This document shows, one piece after another, positions 1 through 6,832 of a stretch of 16,636 nt of DNA. The position numbers and the translations under genes are program-made. Origin of the DNA: Lysobacteraceae bacterium. Lineage in GTDB: Bacteria > Pseudomonadota > Gammaproteobacteria > Xanthomonadales > Xanthomonadaceae. Under the pieces are notes generated by a model. It saw only the letters and a list, made by a program, of their open reading frames with translations, made no database searches and was not told where the DNA came from. The stretch covers positions 1 through 16,636 of the forward strand of contig JAGNNB010000020.1 of assembly GCA_017990865.1 (NCBI GenBank), written 5' to 3'. Position 1 is the first letter of the stretch; the number at the start of each line of letters is the position of its first letter.

Positions 1-19
1 TGTCGCTTCGCCCCCCACC

Positions 20-1279
20 GTGACTACATCCTCCGCACCGACCGCCGCCGGCCGACGCGCCGCGCTCGCGTTCATCTTCATCACCATCCTGATCGACGTG
101 CTGGCGTTCGGCGTGATCATTCCGGTGCTGCCGCATTTGGTGGAAGACTTCGTCGGCGGCGATACCTCCGCTGCGGCGTACTGGACCGGCATCTTCAGTT
201 TCGCCTTCGCCGTGGTGCAGTTTTTCAGCGCACCGGTGCAAGGCGCCTTGTCCGACCGTTTCGGCCGGCGCCCTGTGATCCTGATCTCGTGCCTCGGTTT
301 GGGCCTGGATTTCGTGTTCATGGCGCTGGCGCCGAACCTGGCATGGCTGTTCGTCGGCCGCATCCTGTCGGCCATTACCTCGGCCAGCTTCACCACCGCG
401 AACGCTTACATCGCCGACATCACCGCGCCGCAAGACCGCGCGAAAAGCTACGGCATGCTCGGCGCCGCCTTCGGTTTGGGCTTCATCCTCGGGCCTCTGC
501 TCGGCGGCGTGCTCGGCGATGTCGATCAGCGCCTGCCGTTCTGGTGTTCGGCGGCATTGGCGCTGCTGAATTTCCTGTACGGCCTGTTCGTGTTGCCCGA
601 ATCGTTGCCGAAGGAACGCCGCTCGGCCACCTTCGATTGGTCGCACGCCAAACCGATGGGCGGCGTCAAACTGTTGCGCAATTACCCGCAAATCTGGGGC
701 TTGGTGGCGGTGGTGTTCATCGCCAACTTCGCGCATTACGTGTATCCCAGCACCTTCGTGCTGTACGCCGACGCCAGCTTCGGTTGGAAAGAGAAACAGG
801 CCGGTTACGTGCTGGCCGTGGTCGGCGTGTTCAGCGTGATCGTCAACGCGATCCTGGTCGGTAAATTGGTCAAAGCGATGGGCGAACGCCGCGCCGTGCT
901 GTTCGGCTTGAGCTGCGGCGTGATCGGCTTCGTGATCTACGGCTTCGCCGGACAAGGTTGGGTGTTCATGCTCGGTCTGCCGATCAGCGCGCTGTGGGCG
1001 ATCGCCGCGCCCGCGTGCCAAGCGCTGATCACGCAGCAAGTGGAACCGCAGATGCAGGGCCGCATCCAAGGCGCGATGAGCAGTTTGATTTCGCTCGCGG
1101 GCATCGTCGCGCCGCTGCTCTTCGCCAGTTCCTTCGGCTATTTCATAGGCCCGCACGCGCCGATGCATCTGCCCGGCATCGCGTTCCTGATCGCAGCGGC
1201 GCTGTTGGCGAGCGCGGTGCTTGTGGCGTGGCGTTACGCGCGACCGGGGCCGATCGTCGAACACGTCATCGTTCGATAA
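20..1279 (+). CDS. MFS efflux transporter, TCR/Tet (TetA-like) family
   Basis: This encodes a 419-aa inner-membrane drug/H+ antiporter of the major facilitator superfamily, with length and about 12 hydrophobic segments typical of TetA-like pumps. The first helix carries DVLAFGVIIPVLP (residues 26-38), the signature of the Tet branch. MFS motif A is seen as GALSDRFGRRP (75-85), and an antiporter motif C-like stretch GFILGPLLGG lies at 154-163. The family exports small hydrophobic or cationic compounds in exchange for protons; the substrate cannot be read from sequence, and tetracycline resistance should not be assumed. The start used is GTG at 20, which gives a short N-terminal tail before helix 1. 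It lies at the window edge, so an upstream start or operon partner cannot be excluded. The gene converges on rmuC, with REP hairpins between the two. Confidence 0.9.
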   Translation: MTTSSAPTAAGRRAALAFIFITILIDVLAFGVIIPVLPHLVEDFVGGDTSAAAYWTGIFSFAFAVVQFFSAPVQGALSDRFGRRPVILISCLGLGLDFVFMALAPNLAWLFVGRILSAITSASFTTANAYIADITAPQDRAKSYGMLGAAFGLGFILGPLLGGVLGDVDQRLPFWCSAALALLNFLYGLFVLPESLPKERRSATFDWSHAKPMGGVKLLRNYPQIWGLVAVVFIANFAHYVYPSTFVLYADASFGWKEKQAGYVLAVVGVFSVIVNAILVGKLVKAMGERRAVLFGLSCGVIGFVIYGFAGQGWVFMLGLPISALWAIAAPACQALITQQVEPQMQGRIQGAMSSLISLAGIVAPLLFASSFGYFIGPHAPMHLPGIAFLIAAALLASAVLVAWRYARPGPIVEHVIVR

Positions 1280-1299
1280 CGAACCCCGAAAAACGATCC

Positions 1300-1322
1300 G
1301 TAGAGCGGAGCGAAGCTCCGCT
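1300..1322 (+). repeat. GTAG-headed REP hairpin, copy 1
   Basis: This 23-nt element begins GTAG followed by a perfect 8-bp palindrome AGCGGAGC-GAA-GCTCCGCT. The GTAG head plus imperfect palindrome is the hallmark of REP elements mobilised by RAYT transposases, such as the SMAG repeats of Stenotrophomonas. It lies 20 nt after the MFS stop codon. Confidence 0.85.
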
Positions 1323-1341
1323 GAATCCCGAATTTTCCCAT

Positions 1342-1364
1342 GTAGAGCGGAGCGAAGCTCCGCT
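1342..1364 (+). repeat. GTAG-headed REP hairpin, copy 2
   Basis: This is an exact 23-nt copy of the element at 1300-1322 in the same orientation, separated from it by 19 nt. Together with the inverted copy at 1388-1410 it forms a head-to-tail and inverted REP cluster. Confidence 0.85.
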
Positions 1365-1387
1365 GTGGCGTTTACCGGTACCGCTTC

Positions 1388-1410
1388 AGCGGAGCTTCGC
1401 TCCGCTCTAC
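1388..1410 (-). repeat. GTAG-headed REP hairpin, copy 3 (inverted)
   Basis: This is the exact reverse complement of the two preceding copies, ending in CTAC. Copies 2 and 3 can pair along their full 23 nt around a 23-nt loop, so RNA from either convergent gene could form a long stem here. It ends 22 nt from the rmuC stop. A role as bidirectional transcript end or 3' stabiliser is inferred. Confidence 0.85.
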
Positions 1411-1432
1411 AGAGGCTCGTGGAATTCGAGCT

Positions 1433-2809
1433 TCAGGCGTCTTCGTCCGACTCGTCCGCCGCCGCATCGCCCAGCAGCTTTTGCGCGTCGAGCATCGGCA
1501 GCGATTCCACGTCGCGCAATTTGCGCGTCAACACGCGGCTGCGTCGGCTGGTTTCTTCGATCTTGCCGCTGGCTTCGTCCAACTTCTTCTTCACCGCGTC
1601 CAGCGCGTCGCCGAACTTACCGAACTCGCTCTTCACCGCGCCGAGCGTGCGCCACACTTCGCTGGAACGCTCCTGGATCGCGAGCGTGCGGAAACCCATC
1701 TGGAAACTGGTCATCAGCGCCAGCAAGGTCGTCGGCCCGGCCACCGCGATGCGTTGATCGCGCTGCAGCGCTTCCACCAGACCCGGGCGACGCAATACCT
1801 CCGCGTATAAACCTTCGGTCGGCAGGAACAGAATCGCGAATTCGGTGGTGTGCGGCGGCGCGACGTAATTCTCGCGGATCTCCTTCGCCTGTTTGCGCAC
1901 TTGTCGTTCCAGCGCGTCGCCCGCGAGGCGCGCGGAGTCCACATCGCCGCGCTCCTGCGCATCGAGCAGACGTTCGTAATCTTCGCGCGGGAATTTGGCG
2001 TCGATCGGCAGCCACACCGGGCCTTCGCCGTCGTTGCCGGGGAATTTCACCGCGAATTCCACGAAGCCCTTCGAGCCCGGCACGGTCTTGACGTTGGCCG
2101 CGTACTGATCCGGCGCGAACACCTGTTCCAGCAGCGCCGCCAACTGCACTTCGCCGAACACGCCGCGGCTTTTCACGTTGGTCAGCACGCGTTGCAGGCC
2201 GCCGACATCCGCGGCCAGTTTGTTCATGTCGCCCAGGCCTTGATGCACCTGCGCCAACATCTGCGCGACGTTGCCGAAGCTCTCGGTCAAGCGCGTTTCG
2301 AGCGTCGTCTTCAACTTCTCGTCGACGGTCTCGCGCATGCGTTCGAGTTTCTCTTCGTTGCTGCGCTGCAGGTCGGCGAGTTTCTGCTCCAACGTCGCGC
2401 GCAGTTCGCCCAGGCGCTGCTCGTTGCGATCGGTCAATTCGCGCAATTGCACGCCGAGGCCGTCGGCGAATTGCTGTTGCCGCGTCGCCGATTCCGTGCG
2501 GGCCTTGTGCGCGTCGTCGTTGAGCGCGATGCGCAGTTCGTCCAGGCGCGAATCGGTGCGCGCGGTCAGATCGTCCAGGCTGCGCCCGAAGGCTTCGATC
2601 CGCTGACTCTGGCCGATCGCGAGACTGTCGAGCTGCGCGCGCAGCTCGCCGCGCCCGGCGCGTTGTTCCTCGCGCAGCGCGGCTTCGACGCGGTCGCGCA
2701 GGCGCTCCAACGCGGTGTCGGGTTTGCGCAGCAACAATAGAATCAGCAGCACCAGCGCGACCGCGACGGCGATCAAAAGCAATAAGAGGAGAAGGTATGT
2801 GTCGTTCAT
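1433..2809 (-). CDS. rmuC: DNA recombination protein RmuC
   Basis: This encodes a 458-aa RmuC, a membrane-anchored protein that limits inversion and recombination at short inverted repeats and has a nuclease-like fold. Residues 4-27 form one hydrophobic anchor. Residues about 30-200 are rich in Glu, Arg, Gln and Leu and look like a long coiled coil. The conserved RmuC domain follows, with GVFGEVQL (216-223) and IDAKFP (269-274), the latter resembling a PD-(D/E)XK active-site strand. The length is close to that of E. coli RmuC. The ATG at 2809 gives a protein starting directly with the anchor. The gene appears monocistronic. Its 3' end faces the REP cluster, and its 5' side borders the AT-rich Shedu insert. 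The last ~15 residues are acidic (ADESDEDA). Confidence 0.95.
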   Translation of the reverse strand: MNDTYLLLLLLLIAVAVALVLLILLLLRKPDTALERLRDRVEAALREEQRAGRGELRAQLDSLAIGQSQRIEAFGRSLDDLTARTDSRLDELRIALNDDAHKARTESATRQQQFADGLGVQLRELTDRNEQRLGELRATLEQKLADLQRSNEEKLERMRETVDEKLKTTLETRLTESFGNVAQMLAQVHQGLGDMNKLAADVGGLQRVLTNVKSRGVFGEVQLAALLEQVFAPDQYAANVKTVPGSKGFVEFAVKFPGNDGEGPVWLPIDAKFPREDYERLLDAQERGDVDSARLAGDALERQVRKQAKEIRENYVAPPHTTEFAILFLPTEGLYAEVLRRPGLVEALQRDQRIAVAGPTTLLALMTSFQMGFRTLAIQERSSEVWRTLGAVKSEFGKFGDALDAVKKKLDEASGKIEETSRRSRVLTRKLRDVESLPMLDAQKLLGDAAADESDEDA

Positions 2810-2847
2810 AGGTTCTAGTCTAGCGGAGCCCCCTTCGTCTCAAAAAG

Positions 2848-2856
2848 TGTGATAAT
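2848..2856 (+). promoter_or_regulatory. Possible extended -10 promoter for the Shedu insert
   Basis: The sequence TGTGATAAT has the TGn extension plus a 5/6 match to TATAAT. No good -35 is present 17 nt upstream, which is usual for extended -10 promoters. A transcript would start near 2863, about 60 nt before the first gene. Inferred only. Confidence 0.4.
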
Positions 2857-2922
2857 CCTTGCACCCCCAGCACCCCGCCGCCGGGGATATTCTGGTTTCG
2901 ATTGTTATGCCATGGAGGCAGT

Positions 2923-3252
2923 ATGTCTTTAGATATTCTTCAATCTGCTATTAAAAACCTTCAACCGATTGAATTTGAATATAACAAATCTGGCAAGACA
3001 CCGGGGAAGCGGATTGGAAATCCCCATGCTGTTTTCATTATTAAGCGCAAGGATGGCAGCGACTCTACCAAGGTTCATATTGTTCAAACCGATGGGGTTA
3101 GCGACAGTGGACAAGAATTTCCAAGCTTTAGGATGTTCGATATCGAAGAGCTTAGCGATATCAAGCTACTGAATAATTCAATGAAATTTAAACCATCTGA
3201 AAAATATAACTCTCAATGGGAAGGTTACGCTTTTGTAATCTGCAAAATCTAA
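2923..3252 (+). CDS. Small WYL-like domain protein next to SduA
   Basis: This encodes a 109-aa protein that I do not recognise as a named gene. The pattern AIKNLQPIEFEY (9-20), R30, NPHAVFI (33-39), HIVQTDGVSDSG (52-63), FRMFDIEEL (69-77) and a following I-x-L-L resembles the core of WYL-type ligand-binding domains (Y...R...PH...Q..G.S.SG...FR...I). That match is by eye. The ATG at 2923 is preceded by GGAGG at 2914-2918 with a 4-nt spacer, which decides this start over an in-frame TTG at 2902. It ends 7 nt before sduA, so the two genes are very probably cotranscribed. Base composition is AT-rich like sduA and unlike the flanks. It has no helix-turn-helix, so it could sense a ligand or bind the nuclease rather than repress transcription. 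Regulation of Shedu is inference. Confidence 0.75.
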   Translation: MSLDILQSAIKNLQPIEFEYNKSGKTPGKRIGNPHAVFIIKRKDGSDSTKVHIVQTDGVSDSGQEFPSFRMFDIEELSDIKLLNNSMKFKPSEKYNSQWEGYAFVICKI

Positions 3253-3259
3253 GCCCATC

Positions 3260-4258
3260 ATGAGCATTGATCATAAATTCGAGATCGATGGCGACCCAAG
3301 GTACAAGCTTGTCTTTAATTTTTCCGGAGCAGACTCGGAAATCGGGAACCCAGCACTTTTCAAAGGTGCTTTTTATGCGTACGACAAAAATAACGGAACG
3401 CCAGCATTTACTTGCAACATAGAACTAAAGGATATTTTTAGGCTCTATGATCATTTAAGCGCATATAGTTTTATACGCAAAAAAAGACCTCCGTCAAACG
3501 AAAAATTTTTAGAGGTCACAACTAGCCCAGACCAGCTTATCCAAATGATGGAATATTTCAGCAATGATGCTGTCGTTAATTCAATCAAACATATTGTAAC
3601 AAATAGACTTTCTAGCAGTGATATAAACACGATTTTAGGAAGAAAAGAAGCATTAAAAATCTTTGAAGAAATGCTCTATGGAAAGAAAAGTTACCAGGAA
3701 AAGACTTGGCAATCTTTTTTTGAGAGGAACGAATGGATTTTTGGTTATGGATTGAAGTACAGATATCTTCGCATTTTGCAAAGGGAGTCTAGGGTTGGGA
3801 AAGGCGGTATTGATGGGAAAGGCGACGTTGTTGTTGATTTTTTATTGGGTGACTCTCGTTTTACTAAATTAATTGAGTTAAAAAAACCTGACACAAAACT
3901 ATTCAAATCAAGAAAAAATAGATCAGACTCTTGGAGTATTTCTAGCGATCTTACCGATTCTGTAAGTCAAATCCTCGCCCAAAAGGCAAATTGGGAAATC
4001 GAGAGCAATAAAACCCAATACTCCACTACTGGCAAAAGGATAGTTGAAGCATCTCATGACGTGGAATGTATTTTGGTCGTTGGTTTACTAAGTGCAGTAG
4101 ACGGAAGCGATCTTGAAAAATCGATCAAGTTGAAAACGATAGAGCTTTTTCGTCGAAACTTAAGGAATATCGAAATAATTACCTACGACGAATTACTAGA
4201 ACGCGCAAAATTTATTGTTAATTTGCCCGATAGCCAGATTGCGGAAAGTGAAGATTGA
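3260..4258 (+). CDS. sduA: Shedu anti-phage nuclease SduA (DUF4263)
   Basis: This encodes a 332-aa protein with a C-terminal Shedu/DUF4263 domain. Known members are single-gene anti-phage effectors with a PD-(D/E)XK nuclease fold. The domain begins at KTWQSFFERNEWIFGYG (148-164). It then shows the catalytic pattern D193 ... IELKKP with E206 and K208, a following helix with SVSQILAQK including Q237, a hydrophobic strand CILVVGL (270-276), and the closing IITYDELLERAKFIV (306-320). Residues 1-140 form a different, probably sensory domain without recognised motifs; variable N-terminal domains are usual in this family. All expected catalytic residues are present, so the gene looks intact. It starts at ATG 3260, 7 nt after the WYL-like gene, with a poor ribosome site, suggesting translational coupling. 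AT-rich composition and many AGA and AAA codons against GC-rich flanks indicate horizontal acquisition. Confidence 0.92.
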   Translation: MSIDHKFEIDGDPRYKLVFNFSGADSEIGNPALFKGAFYAYDKNNGTPAFTCNIELKDIFRLYDHLSAYSFIRKKRPPSNEKFLEVTTSPDQLIQMMEYFSNDAVVNSIKHIVTNRLSSSDINTILGRKEALKIFEEMLYGKKSYQEKTWQSFFERNEWIFGYGLKYRYLRILQRESRVGKGGIDGKGDVVVDFLLGDSRFTKLIELKKPDTKLFKSRKNRSDSWSISSDLTDSVSQILAQKANWEIESNKTQYSTTGKRIVEASHDVECILVVGLLSAVDGSDLEKSIKLKTIELFRRNLRNIEIITYDELLERAKFIVNLPDSQIAESED

Positions 4259-4389
4259 TGAGAGTTCTCGATCAAAGTTATAGGCCTACAGTTTTGCCGG
4301 ATAGATACCTGAAACGGCGCTTATGGGCAAAAAATAGATTGTGGGAACACCATCTACAAACAAAAAAGTTTCTTCTCGATGACAGTTGA
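4258..4389 (+). CDS. Possible small protein (43 aa) touching the sduA stop
   Basis: An ATG at 4258 shares one base with the sduA stop codon (TGATG), a classic termination-reinitiation arrangement. The reading frame runs 43 codons to TGA at 4387-4389. The product starts MRVLDQSYRPTVLP and is basic overall, with RYLKRRLW in the middle and acidic residues at the end. A purine-rich stretch GGAAAGTGAAG lies upstream inside sduA. I recognise no family. It could be a genuine small Shedu partner, the degenerate remnant of a longer gene, or a chance ORF in AT-rich DNA. Confidence 0.3.
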   Translation: MRVLDQSYRPTVLPDRYLKRRLWAKNRLWEHHLQTKKFLLDDS

Positions 4390-4420
4390 CATTAATTTGT
4401 CACCATTTCGACATTAGACT
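4386..4420 (+). promoter_or_regulatory. Possible promoter/operator upstream of the WHEF-motif gene
   Basis: TTGACA at 4386-4391 is a perfect -35 hexamer. TGACA (4387-4391) and TGTCA (4398-4402) form an inverted repeat with a 6-nt AT spacer. No convincing -10 sits 16-18 nt downstream; the nearest TA-rich hexamer is TAGACT at 4415. This is also where AT-rich DNA changes to GC-rich DNA. Confidence 0.3.
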
Positions 4421-4456
4421 TGGCGCACTTCAAAGCCAATCGGAGCGTGCGCACCT

Positions 4457-5152
4457 ATGAGGCCCATCGAAGTTGTCCCGTTCGCCATCGTGTTCTCCAT
4501 GATCGCCCTCGTCGCATGGAGAGTCCGCCAGAAAATCGTACGGATGCGGCATGTGCGCGAAGCAGCGCTACCGCCCGGCCTCTTCGACAAACTGCGCCGC
4601 CGGCGCCCGGACATCGATCCGAAGCAGTTCCCCTTGCTCGAACGCGCGCTGCGCGACTTTTTCGCGGCGTATCTGCGCAGCGGCTACAAACCGGTGTCGA
4701 TGCCTTCGCAAGCCGCCGACGAGTTGTGGCACGAATTCATCCTCTACACCCGCCACTATCAAGCCTTCTGCGACAAGGCCTTCGGTCGCTTCCTGCATCA
4801 CACGCCCGCGGTGGTCTTGTCGAAAGCCTACGACCGCAACGTCGGCCTGCGCCGGGTGTGGTGGCACACCTGCAAACTCGAAGGCATCGACCCGCGCAAG
4901 GCGAGCCGCCTGCCGCTGCTGTTCGCGCTGGACACGCAACTCGCGCTGGCCGACGGTTTCCATTACGCGCTGGATTGCGGCGGCATCCGCGACCGCACCG
5001 ACGGCGGCGGCGGTTCGCAATGCGCCGCCGACATGAGCGACAGCTCCTTCGACGGCACCACCGACGGGTTGGGCGATGGCGATGGCGGCGGTGGAGACGG
5101 CGGCGATGGCGGTGGCGATAGCGGCTGCGGCGGGGGCTGCGGCGGAGACTAA
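4457..5152 (+). CDS. Membrane-anchored protein with WHEF/FLHH core and Gly/Cys-rich tail
   Basis: This encodes a 231-aa protein of unknown function. Residues 7-22 form one membrane helix at the N-terminus, followed by a basic stretch. The core contains SMPSQAADELWHEFILYT (81-98), Y101, FC (104-105) and FGRFLHH (109-115). This resembles the conserved core of glycine-rich-domain proteins (GRDP/DUF1399 type), with the invariant MPS, D..WH, Y..FC and G..L.H residues. A second block, RLPLLFALD (151-159), precedes the tail. From about residue 182 to the end it is low-complexity Gly/Asp, finishing with GCGGGCGG. The His and Cys residues make metal binding possible, but that is inference. The gene resumes GC-rich composition after the Shedu insert. 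It ends 10 nt before the stop of the convergent secreted-protein gene. The ribosome site before ATG 4457 is weak. Confidence 0.8.
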   Translation: MRPIEVVPFAIVFSMIALVAWRVRQKIVRMRHVREAALPPGLFDKLRRRRPDIDPKQFPLLERALRDFFAAYLRSGYKPVSMPSQAADELWHEFILYTRHYQAFCDKAFGRFLHHTPAVVLSKAYDRNVGLRRVWWHTCKLEGIDPRKASRLPLLFALDTQLALADGFHYALDCGGIRDRTDGGGGSQCAADMSDSSFDGTTDGLGDGDGGGGDGGDGGGDSGCGGGCGGD

Positions 5153-5162
5153 GCGCACGCCC

Positions 5163-5603
5163 TCAGTCGCGCGCTTGCCGATAGCAACCCTCGCCTGCGG
5201 TGCCGATCAAGCAGATCCATTCGTTATCGGCGACGAAACGGATCGCCTCGCCCGAGCGCGTGAGGATCAGCGCCTCCCAGATGGCGTCTCTGTTTCCGCC
5301 GAGCGGCGGCATCAGCGATGCGGCGGCCGATCGCGGTTGCAGCGTGCGCGTGCTGTCGAGCATGCGTCGGATATTGCCAAGATCGATCTCCGGCGGCGCG
5401 CTGGTGATCGCGCGGGTCAGGACGATGCGTTCGATCTGATCGACGCGCAGCACGTCGGGCACCGTTTTTCCGACCCAGGGATTGCCGTCCGCACGATGTC
5501 GCTTCGCGAGATCGACATCCTGCGCGAAGGCCATCGCGGACAGCAGCAGCATCGACATCGTCATCCCCCAGCACAGCGAAGTGCGCTTGCGGATCGCTCT
5601 CAC
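5163..5603 (-). CDS. Small secreted protein of unknown function, coupled to rlmI
   Basis: This encodes a 146-aa predicted periplasmic protein. A GTG start at 5603 gives a complete signal peptide: basic RAIRKR, a hydrophobic core, and cleavage after AFA at residue 27. Starting at the internal ATG for MTMSM would lose the basic n-region. The GTG lies 2 nt after the rlmI stop, indicating one operon with translational coupling. The mature part contains VLRVDQIERIVLTR and IDLGNIRRML, and ends EWICLIGTAGEGCYRQARD. Two cysteines (C131, C140) near the end could form a disulfide. I recognise no family. The partnership with rlmI may only reflect operon position. Confidence 0.75.
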   Translation of the reverse strand: MRAIRKRTSLCWGMTMSMLLLSAMAFAQDVDLAKRHRADGNPWVGKTVPDVLRVDQIERIVLTRAITSAPPEIDLGNIRRMLDSTRTLQPRSAAASLMPPLGGNRDAIWEALILTRSGEAIRFVADNEWICLIGTAGEGCYRQARD

Positions 5604-5605
5604 GC

Positions 5606-6814
5606 TCAATCCACCATGCGGCAGAACACCGCTTTCAGATACCGGCTTTCCTGCACATCGGTGAGCCACGGGTGATCGGCGCCGGCGCCGGCCACTTTCA
5701 GCACCTGCACGGTGCGGCCGGCGTAGAACGCGGCGCGGCGCAGCATGTCGAGGAATTGTTCCTCGCTCACCAAACCGGTGCAGGAGAAGGTCGCGAATAA
5801 ACCGCCGGGCTTCACCACGCCCATCGCCAGTTTGTTCATGTCGAGATATTTTTTCAGCGCCGGAATCACCTGCTCGCGATCGCGGGTCATTTTCGCCGGG
5901 TCGAGAATCACCACATCGAAACGCTCGCCGTTGTTCGCCGCATCGCGCAGCCACGGAAAAATATCTGCCTGCACGAAACGCAGACGCGCGCCGTTTTCGA
6001 ACGGCATATTGAGCTTCGCGTTGGCTTTTGCGATCTCGATCACCGCTTCGTCGATATCGATGCCGACCACTTCGCTCGCGCCGCGCGCCGCGGCGTAGAC
6101 GCCGAAACCGCCGGTGTTGCAGCACAAATCCAGCACGCGCTTGCCGGCGCACTGCTGCGACAGCCATTGCCGGTTTTCGCGCTGGTCGGCGAAGAAGCCG
6201 GTCTTGTGCGCGCCGGCCGGATCGGCTCGGAATTTGATGCCGTATTCGGTGATGGTCGCGGGCGCGGCCGGTTCGGTGCCTCTGAAGTCGAAACTTTCCT
6301 GCTTCTGCACATGCTCGTCGGCGAACGCATGGAAGCGACAACCCGGGAACTGCTCGCGCAAAGCCGCGTAGATCCACTCGCGATAACGGAACATGCCGGC
6401 GCTGAAATATTCGACGACGACCAGATCGCCGTAACGATCCACCACCAAACCGCTGAGCCCGTCGCCCTCGCTGTGAACCACGCGCCAGGCGTCGCTGACC
6501 TCGTCCAATTTCAACGTTTCGCGGCGCAAACGCACCGCTTCGCCGATCTTCGCGGCGAACCACGCTTGATCGACCGGCACGTCGGGGTCGCGTTCCAACA
6601 GTCGGATCGCGATCCGCGAATGGCCGTTGTAGAACCCGCGACCGGTCCACACGCCGTCGTTGCCGATCACTTCGACAAGACTGCCGGGTTTGGGTTTTTG
6701 CGCCGGTTTTTCGACGAGTTTCTGGAAAATCCAAGGGTGCCGGGAGGTCCAGGCGTTCTTGAGATGGACGGTGGGCAACGGGGTTTGGGGTGCGTTCGGC
6801 AACGGTGCGTTCAT
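5606..6814 (-). CDS. rlmI: 23S rRNA m5C1962 methyltransferase RlmI family
   Basis: This encodes a 402-aa SAM-dependent methyltransferase of the RlmI (COG1092) family, which methylates C1962 of 23S rRNA in E. coli. An N-terminal PUA-like segment (HLKNAWTSRHPWIF, residues 17-30, to about 70) precedes the linker HKTGFFADQRENR (203-215). The Rossmann domain has motif I VLDLCCNTGGFGV (227-239), motif II GIDIDE (251-256), ILDPAK (303-308) and the putative catalytic cysteine in FSCTG (C345). Length matches E. coli RlmI (about 396 aa). The family usually has DPPK/DPPR at motif IV; here it is DPAK. ATG 6814 is chosen because the PUA core begins soon after; upstream in-frame codons read through the divergent riboswitch region. 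A TACAAT lies only 6 nt upstream of the ATG on this strand, so a very short leader is possible. Confidence 0.92.
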   Translation of the reverse strand: MNAPLPNAPQTPLPTVHLKNAWTSRHPWIFQKLVEKPAQKPKPGSLVEVIGNDGVWTGRGFYNGHSRIAIRLLERDPDVPVDQAWFAAKIGEAVRLRRETLKLDEVSDAWRVVHSEGDGLSGLVVDRYGDLVVVEYFSAGMFRYREWIYAALREQFPGCRFHAFADEHVQKQESFDFRGTEPAAPATITEYGIKFRADPAGAHKTGFFADQRENRQWLSQQCAGKRVLDLCCNTGGFGVYAAARGASEVVGIDIDEAVIEIAKANAKLNMPFENGARLRFVQADIFPWLRDAANNGERFDVVILDPAKMTRDREQVIPALKKYLDMNKLAMGVVKPGGLFATFSCTGLVSEEQFLDMLRRAAFYAGRTVQVLKVAGAGADHPWLTDVQESRYLKAVFCRMVD

Positions 6815-6832
6815 TTTCGCATTGTATCGGGG

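Noticed and set aside
20..1279. Calling the MFS pump a tetracycline resistance gene
   Set aside because: The Tet-family motifs are shared by many chromosomal pumps of other substrates; nothing specific to tetracycline resistance, such as a divergent tetR, is visible.
1850..2740. Long open frame on + across rmuC
   Set aside because: It lies wholly within the clear RmuC gene on the other strand, and its product is Ala/Arg/Gln/His-rich low-complexity, typical of an antisense shadow in high-GC DNA.
2815..4420. Search for direct repeats or att-like sites bounding the AT-rich insert
   Set aside because: Only an inverted hexamer (AGTCTA at 2817-2822, TAGACT at 4415-4420) was found, which is within chance; no tRNA end or target duplication is visible.
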